34,000 nucleotides of DNA from Takakia lepidozioides (taxonomy: Eukaryota; Streptophyta; Takakiopsida; Takakiales; Takakiaceae): positions 1 to 34,000 of the forward strand of contig JAKLZA010000198.1 of the NCBI GenBank assembly GCA_030704615.1, given 5' to 3'. The position numbers and the translations under genes are program-made. The notes beneath the pieces were generated by a model that was given only the letters and a program-made list of their open reading frames with translations, was not told the DNA's origin and did no database searches. Positions 28,320 to 34,000 of this stretch are shown in pieces (within the stretch, counting starts at the first letter, position 1; every line of letters starts with the position of its first letter).

Positions 28320-31300
28320 ATGGCGGAAAACCCGAGCGCTACAGTGTACTGCCCTCCTCACGAGCATAGAGCTTCTTTTCCGTGCAGAGGGGACACCTGC
28401 CGGGTGATGGAGAAATATCTGTGCGTTCGATACCACCTGAAACCGGGGGGTCGTTTTTTTGGAGGAGGAAAGGAAGACTCAAACGGCCTTGTTGTCGAGA
28501 GTATTGTTGTGCTCCACGATGATTTCGGCGATGGCAGGGAATGGCGAGTTCCACCATCGGACAGCCATATACAGGCTGTTGGGGACTTCATTTGCCCCCC
28601 CAAATGCACCGTCTATCCTGGCGCCTTCCACGAAACAATCCGCGAATCAGAGAGTGGCTACCTCAAAGAGAGAAGTCCGCAACGAAGTAAATCCAGAGCC
28701 GAACCCATCCATGAAGACGAGCGAGAACCGGGTTGTTCACAACCTGTCCGACTCAGACGAGGTCATGGAAGTTCCGAGGTCGTCCTGGAGATCAGGCAAG
28801 TCCTCAATGGACGTCAGTGGAGGAGGGAGTCATATTCCCAGCACGAGCACCGCAGTTCGATCTATTCTTGAAATTCTGCGAGGGCTTCACCTGGAGGGAC
28901 ACCGGTCGGAGCTGGCCGGGCTGGACTACAGCAAGTTCGCAATTAAATCGGTTACATGCCTTCCCGCCGACGTCGACGGTAATATCTTCTTTGAGTTCCC
29001 TCCTCGGGCGGACTACTCGAGGGCGTCCGGAATGTTGACAGAAAGGATAGAAAACATGACGGTCATCCTTGGTGCGTTACCAAAACCACCAGCATGAAGA
29101 TGCTTGATGGTGTGCGGGTGCGCTACGTTGTTTTGTGCGGGCGCGTTGCGGTGTTTTCCCCAACTTGCTTTCCACTTTAAATCCAGAGGTCACAGGAACG
29201 AGACCGATTGGACAGGCACAGCTCACAACCATTTCGAGCTCAGGAGAAGGTTCCGAACTCCACATTTAAGTGTGCGCATTGCAAAGAACCACCACACTGC
29301 ATGTCTGTTTGTAATGCCAAGCAGTTCTATGTGTTGCACCGTTTCCCTGACCTCACCCGAGCTTGCATACACGTTGGTTCCCATTGTCACAAAGGGCGAG
29401 GGGGAACTCGCGGGAGGCTGCCCACGAAGCAGAGCAGCTCGTTCAGGAGGAGGTTAAGTTGAGACCGTGCCCAAACCCAAACAGATACAGCTCCAAGCCG
29501 CCCATAAGATGGCATTGGCCAGAATTATGTCGGAAGACGGCTCCGATAGAGTTCTTCTCGACGAGAAGGAAATGGAGGCATTGCTGGAGTCGGTGTCCCA
29601 CGTATGTTCACCGAATGTCCGAAACCACATTGTCTCATGCAAACAGAAAATTGGGCGTGGCTCGATATGCACTCCATTCTGGAGGTGAAGCGACGATGTG
29701 GATATGACTACATTCATGGAAGTAGGTTTCCAGGACAAGGGACTGAGGCAGATCGTTGTTTCGTATTCAAAATGTCCACGTGTGGACCTGGCAGTGGCGT
29801 CGAACTGGTCGACAGGATGACAGTGGGAACTTGTCAAACAGTTGGGTCATGTTCGACCATATCAAGCGAATTACAAATCACCAGTGGGTGACAATGGGTG
29901 CACATGTCTACGACACCCACTGCAGGATGCTAATGACAATTGCTATTTGTGAGATGAAATGAGAGGACACACAATTGGAGATGCTTCTTTGGCAGGGAAA
30001 TAACGAACAGATGGCCAAGGCGGGATTGCCCCTCCCAATTTCCGTGGTTTCATGGCGGACAACGCACAAGCAAATTGGGCTGCCATCCGAAGGGTGTACG
30101 GGCAAGACCCCAATGTTCCCATGGAAGTCAAGGAGAGATCTTGTGGGTTCCATTTTCTGCAGAGCCTTTCGCAGTACACAACCAGCTCGTGGCGCCAGAT
30201 TTCAGAGAGGAGCACCGTTCCATGTGCCTTGCGTGGAAGCGCGCCCCACCTTGGATGATGCAGAGACACAGTTTGCATGCATACGGGCTTGGTGGACATC
30301 GTCAGGTGCTGTAAGGAAATCAGACGAGGAGCAATGGTCAGTTGGCTAGCATGGTGGCATTATCGTTTCCTCCAGTTCGGCGACTATATGCGGGAGGTGA
30401 GTTGCACGAATTCGCGTCTCCGTTGATATTATTCTTGGCCATATTTGTAACTTGCTTGTAACCTCAACATGTGCTTGTGCAGGAAATGTGTCTTGACTCC
30501 GACACCAACATGCCCACGACAAACATGACCAAATTAGTGCACTCTTCCTGGCGTGCCTCCTCTGCGGCGCATCTGGTGGACATCCTCACTGCCACAACGG
30601 AGGACATTGTGAGGTCAATTATGCAGCAATGCAGGTACAACGAGTTCTTGAAAGGGAAACAGTGGGGCTTGGGGCCGGACAGGCAGGAAATGCTGATGCG
30701 GACTGCCTCTAGATCGAAGAATCCTCGGAAGTGGGCGGCGGCCTTGCGAGAGGGCCTTCGGGACACGCCATTGCTGCGAAGAGGCCAACATTTGGAAGGA
30801 GATGTTCATACCCGTCCAGTGAGACGAAGACTTGACGAGGCACCTGGCGGAGAAGAGGATTCATGGCGAGCTGACAAGAATATTTGCACGCTCCCTCGTG
30901 GTCCGGTGATGTTGCCCGAGGAGGTCTCATCGAGCACCGCAAGTCCTGCACGTTCAAGATCGCCATCCTCCTTCGAGCACAGGGCGCGTGCCCCCGGCAA
31001 CATAACGAGCCATCTGTAGTAAAGCAGTACAACAACATTCCCATTGTGGAGACAAGAGTGTCGGAGTCACAGTGGAGAATTGCGAGGACATTGCCGGCAT
31101 TTCGAGGGAAGTGCTGCGCCATCCGGGTGGATATGAGAGCACGCTGTGGTGAGATGATTCGGAGGAACCCACACGGTGCTGTACCAGCGGCAGATTTTTG
31201 ACTCCCACATTTGCTCACACCACAACGCAGACATTTTGGTTCTGTAGGCACGACATAATGACCTGTGTATTTGGCAAGCCCAAGTACGGGATTCAGGGAA

Positions 31301-31895
31301 TGCCGGAGCCTCTGGGCGTCTGGTCCTGTTGCACCAGGTTGCAGCCTCTCTCAGAATGAGGCGGATGCTCTATCTGCAGCAGCAGATTTTGAATGGTGCA
31401 ACGCACAGACATCCCGGCCCACGCATTTCCGGTTCCTCAGACCCAGCCATTGCAGACTGCTCGGTCCAGTAGAGACGGATTGGACAATTCTGCACATCCC
31501 AATGCGATTCGGAAGAGTGAAGAGACGACACCCTCCCAACAAGTTGAATGAGACTCGGATTGCCAATGCTCTTGGGATGGCTTGCACTATTCAGAGCTCC
31601 GTGGACGTACCCCCACCCGGCCTTGGGCGTGTGTATCGGATGGCAACGGCCGGCTCGGCTGTACGCGACGATGTATACACAATTACGATTGGAGTGGAGC
31701 CGACTTGCAATTGTACAGACTTCTCGTTGATGGAAGCAAAGAAGGGTTTCGAAGTATTATCCGTGCAAACATCTGTATTACATTTACCTGAAGAGGTTGA
31801 GGATGAACGTGACTATTGATGACTTTATTCATGCACCGGCGTTGAGCGTGAACGAGCTGCACAAACTCCTCCTTAGGGATTCCAGAAATCATTGA
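28320..31895 (+). pseudogene. Decayed DDE transposase with Cys/His domain and SWIM finger
   Basis: Pieces in order: N-terminal MAENPSATVYCPPHEHRASF (28320 on), a part with LAGLDYSKFAIKSVTCLP (28908-28980), a Cys/His-rich part CAHCKEPPHCMSVC..KQFYVLHRFPDLTRACIHVG (29270-29390), a helical part (29467-29660), and a catalytic-like core with WVMFDHIKRI, TMGAHVYD, LMTIAICEMK, GFMADNAQANWAAIRRVYG (candidate Asp at 30058-30060) and ERSCGFHFLQSL. After an 86-bp intron it continues CLDSDTNMPTTNMTKLVHSSW. A SWIM finger ends it: CNC at 31706-31714 and CKH at 31764-31772. TAA near 29178, TGA after CEMK (about 29960) and five or more frameshifts inactivate it. The fold is MULE- or KDZ-like; I cannot decide which. 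It is unrelated in sequence to the MULE at 16-19 kb. Confidence 0.7.
30397..30482 (+). other. 86-bp intron in the transposase remnant
   Basis: The donor is CGGGAG|GTGAGTTG and the acceptor is CATGTGCTTGTGCAG|GAAATG. Phase 0 joins FGDYMRE to EMCLDSDTN. The clean junction shows that the gene was once a spliced eukaryotic gene, although it is now broken elsewhere. Confidence 0.65.
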
Positions 31896-32044
31896 TGGGG
31901 CAAAGGGAATCCTCCATATGGATATTTTTCAATTGCATTTTGTTGTATCAGACTTTTTTTTTGCAGTGTAATGAAATGCACCCCAAAACTCCTGGAATGA
32001 GGCAATATTCCATTCAAACTGAGATCCAACAGAAGCAGTTGTGG
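31896..32044 (+). other. 3' flank of the transposase remnant
   Basis: AT-rich sequence with a T-run at 31951-31960 and no coding signal. It leads into the GGCGCC repeat block. Confidence 0.4.
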
Positions 32045-32450
32045 GCCATTTCTGGAAAAATGGCGCCGAATTTCTCTTTGGGGCCGAAAACTGGCTAAGT
32101 CCCGGTACCTGTGTGGGAAAATGGCAAAAAACTGGCTAAGTCCCAACATGCACTGGTACCGTGTCTGGAAAAATGGCGCCGAATTTCTCTTTTTGGGCCG
32201 AAAACTGGCTAAGTCCCAAATGCACTGGTACAGTGTCTGGAAAAATGGCGCCGAATTTCCCTATTTTGCGCCGAAAACTGGCTAAGTCCGAACATGCACT
32301 GGAAAAATGGCGCCGAATTACCTGTCATGAGGGGACCTATAGCCGCAAAATTCGGCACCATTTTTCGCCAGAGAGACCTATTACCGCGAAATACGTCGCC
32401 GTTTTTTCAGGTTACGGACCCTATTACCGCAAAATTCGGCGCCATATTTG
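32045..32450 (+). repeat. GGCGCCGAATTTC / GGCTAAGTCCC tandem repeats
   Basis: Four to six units of TGGAAAAATGGCGCCGAATT, then GGGCCGAAAACTGGCTAAGT, ATGCACTGGTAC (about 32050, 32165, 32235, 32300), followed by degenerate ATTCGGC(A/G)CCATTTTTCG copies. It shares both GGCGCCGAATTTC and GGCTAAGTCCC with the hairpin array in the intron 10 kb away, so the two arrays have a common origin. Confidence 0.85.
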
Positions 32451-32663
32451 CACATGTCGCTGGGAATTGGCATGAGCGGAAGACGAAATATCATGAGCAC
32501 AACTGTCAAAACTGTAAGTTTCCCTTCAAGGGACCGAATAATATATTTGTTTTTCCTGACACATTGCATTAAAGTATTGTTTTTTATTGTTTTTTATTTT
32601 CAAAATTTGTACTTCTGCTCATGAAAACCGATTGTCTACTACTACTCCGCTCATGCCGCTCAT
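32451..32663. other. Right subterminal region of the composite element
   Basis: Holds scattered CATGAGC motifs (about 32471, 32492, 32620, 32652), like the left end, and an AT-rich core without a gene. Confidence 0.45.
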
Positions 32664-32678
32664 GCTCATGAAATAGCA
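32664..32678 (-). repeat. Right 15-bp terminal inverted repeat
   Basis: GCTCATGAAATAGCA is the exact reverse complement of 18940-18954. Just inside are CCGCTCATGCCGCTCATG units, the mirror of the left-end cluster. The next outer base differs between the two ends, which sets the repeat length. Confidence 0.6.
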
Positions 32679-32814
32679 AACCTCCTTGTTTGCAGTGCTT
32701 TCCTAGTGTAGTGCAACCAACTAGCATAGCGGCAGCGGAGTTGGTCAAAGCAGTCCCGAGAGGGCACAACCACTCTGCGTCTTTCCACTAGCAGTCGTAC
32801 CCCTCACTGCCATT

Positions 32815-33140
32815 GCATGGGGACGACGCCACGTGTCGACCCACACACTCTCCACGTGGATTCATCTACCGGCAGTTCTGTAGTCGACTTCGTCAGTCGC
32901 TGTTGCCACCTGACATGTAGCAGCACTCCAAGTTATGTGGCCGACTGCGACGTGGCATCCTGGGCCCGTGGCCACGCGGCAGCATTGCTGCTCGTCGCAG
33001 CGCCGGCACATTGGCGTCCACGTCCGCGTCCATGTGTCACCGCACCCCGGTGAGTCAGTCCACTCATCCGGAGGGAGAAGTCAAAGTCAGCCCAAAAGGT
33101 TAGACACACGGGCGGGCGGCCTGGTTACGCCACGTGGTTC
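32815..33140. promoter_or_regulatory. CACGTG-rich GC stretch
   Basis: Contains CCACGTGTC (about 32829), TCCACGTGGA (about 32853), GACGTGGCA (about 32949) and GCCACGTGG (about 33127). In plants such G-box/ABRE-type cores bind bZIP or bHLH factors. No gene start is evident next to them, so their role is open. Confidence 0.25.
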
Positions 33141-33333
33141 TTCAGCATTAATCGCATTAATTGCTGAGCAGTTGTTCACGCGTCTGCGTCCTTTACCACT
33201 CCAATCATTGGATGTCCAACCCAACTACCACGTCTGTTGTAACTAGTCGTTTGTAACTTCCAATCGATCCCATTTTTTTGACTTTTACGACTCAAAATGA
33301 GTCGTAACCCCAGTGGTAAATGACATGAATGCT

Positions 33334-33470
33334 TCTAGTGCAAGCCAGTGTTGTGCATGACGTGCTCCTTGTGTTCAATCATGACTTGCGCGATACTCAG
33401 GCCTCGGGACAAGCATTCCATGATCCATTTTTTCAGTTCCTCGCTAATATGTGGAGCATAGGCATATCGG
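33334..33470 (-). pseudogene. Second fragment of the same MULE transposase N-terminus
   Basis: The minus strand reads YAYAPHISEELKKWIMECLS, then RGLSIAQVMIEHKEHVMHNT. This matches the copy at about 18690-18560 (HAYAPHISKELKAWVMECL, RGLSVAQIMMEHKEHIMNNT) at most positions. It is cut off on both sides: no zinc-binding part upstream and a TAG soon after HNTGLH. Confidence 0.85.
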
Positions 33471-33599
33471 CTGAACTGAAACTGGGCATACTGTTAGAGG
33501 GCTGTCTGGGACTTAGACAGTTTTATGGGTTCTGTGGAGTACCCTTAATTTTGCGCAGACCTACGGGTAGTAGACTCTGATAGACACAAGCCTTAAAGG

Positions 33600-33755
33600 T
33601 GGCAGACAGACTCACACAGTCAAAAGTCACAGTCTGTCACAGCCTAACACAGACAGACATAGCCTGACACAGCCTGTCACAGCCTGACACAACGTGACAC
33701 AGTCAGTCACAACCCGACACAGCTTGGCACAACCCGTCACAGCGTTCACAGGGAA
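33600..33755 (+). repeat. 10-bp minisatellite CACAGCCTGA
   Basis: About fourteen units of the form (C/T)CACA(G/A)(C/T)C(T/C)G(A/T), such as GCCTGACACA, GCCTGTCACA and ACCCGACACA. Variation lies mainly at positions after CACA. It breaks off near 33755. Confidence 0.85.
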
Positions 33756-34000
33756 CGGTTAGATCATTGGTAGGGAACGACTATGTGGGAACGACATCTG
33801 CAGAGGGAACGTGTATTCTGTTTTGGATGACAGTCAGTTAGTTAGGCGGTTAGAACAGCTTGTAGGTAGAATAGGCAAAGTAGCGACATGGAGATGGGCA
33901 CTTCTTGGGCATCACTTGGGGTATCACGGCGGAGAGCACAATCTTGGAGCATAGGGATGGAGATTACACAGAGGAGGAGATACGACCAGATGATGCTTGA
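33756..34000. other. No gene seen
   Basis: Mixed-composition DNA with repeated GGGAACG motifs (33751, 33775, 33788, 33805) and no open frame of note. Confidence 0.4.

Overview
The window is eukaryotic nuclear DNA rich in transposable elements. The genes have short GT-AG introns (about 83-230 bp), AATAAA poly(A) signals and Kozak-like starts, and there are no bacterial operons or ribosome binding sites. A MULE-type transposase with a SWIM finger, a retrotransposon tail with a PHD-like finger and a transposon-like Ulp1 protease suggest a green plant. I lean towards a streptophyte alga or early land plant with a large repetitive genome, such as a Chara-like charophyte. That is an inference from family resemblance, not a database result.

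Layout. 1-730: G-rich degenerate direct repeats. 1211-3428 (-): a decayed retroelement ORF1/gag-like gene. 3841-4275 (+): the decayed C-terminal tail of a retrotransposon polyprotein ending in a PHD-like finger. 4.5-6.6 kb: simple repeats and AT-rich DNA. 6.7-8.8 kb: GC-rich DNA full of CAGTCTGCTG-type repeats, with an unrecognised coding remnant near 7.1-7.8 kb. 8.82-15.0 kb (+): a multi-exon gene with an Ulp1 (C48) cysteine-protease C-terminus. Its exons carry CAGACT repeats read as Gln-Gln-Thr or Pro-Ala-Asp-Ser, and its introns carry the same repeat in the opposite orientation. 15.1-15.7 kb: more of this repeat. About 15.9-18.94 kb (-): a broken MULE transposase with about 0.95 kb of the repeat in its middle.

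18.94-32.68 kb looks like one large composite element. A 15-bp inverted repeat plus clustered CATGAGCGG motifs mark both ends. Inside are two divergent genes. The minus-strand gene (25728-19177) can be spliced by eye into ten phase-consistent exons, about 1,492 codons. It encodes a ParB-like domain followed by a DNA-methyltransferase-like domain whose motif order (IV-like, then I) resembles bacterial and phage ParB-methylase proteins. The plus-strand gene (28320-31895) is a decayed DDE transposase with a SWIM finger. Between them, in one long intron, and after the transposase lie arrays of dyad-symmetric repeats centred on GGCGCCGAA. I saw this motif nowhere outside the proposed element. Working hypothesis: a transposon that captured a ParB-methyltransferase, with the palindromes as its binding or methylation sites.

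32.7-34 kb: flanking DNA with CACGTG-rich sequence, a second MULE fragment (33334-33470) and a 10-bp minisatellite. Exon borders, frameshifts and family names are from reading by eye; no search was run.
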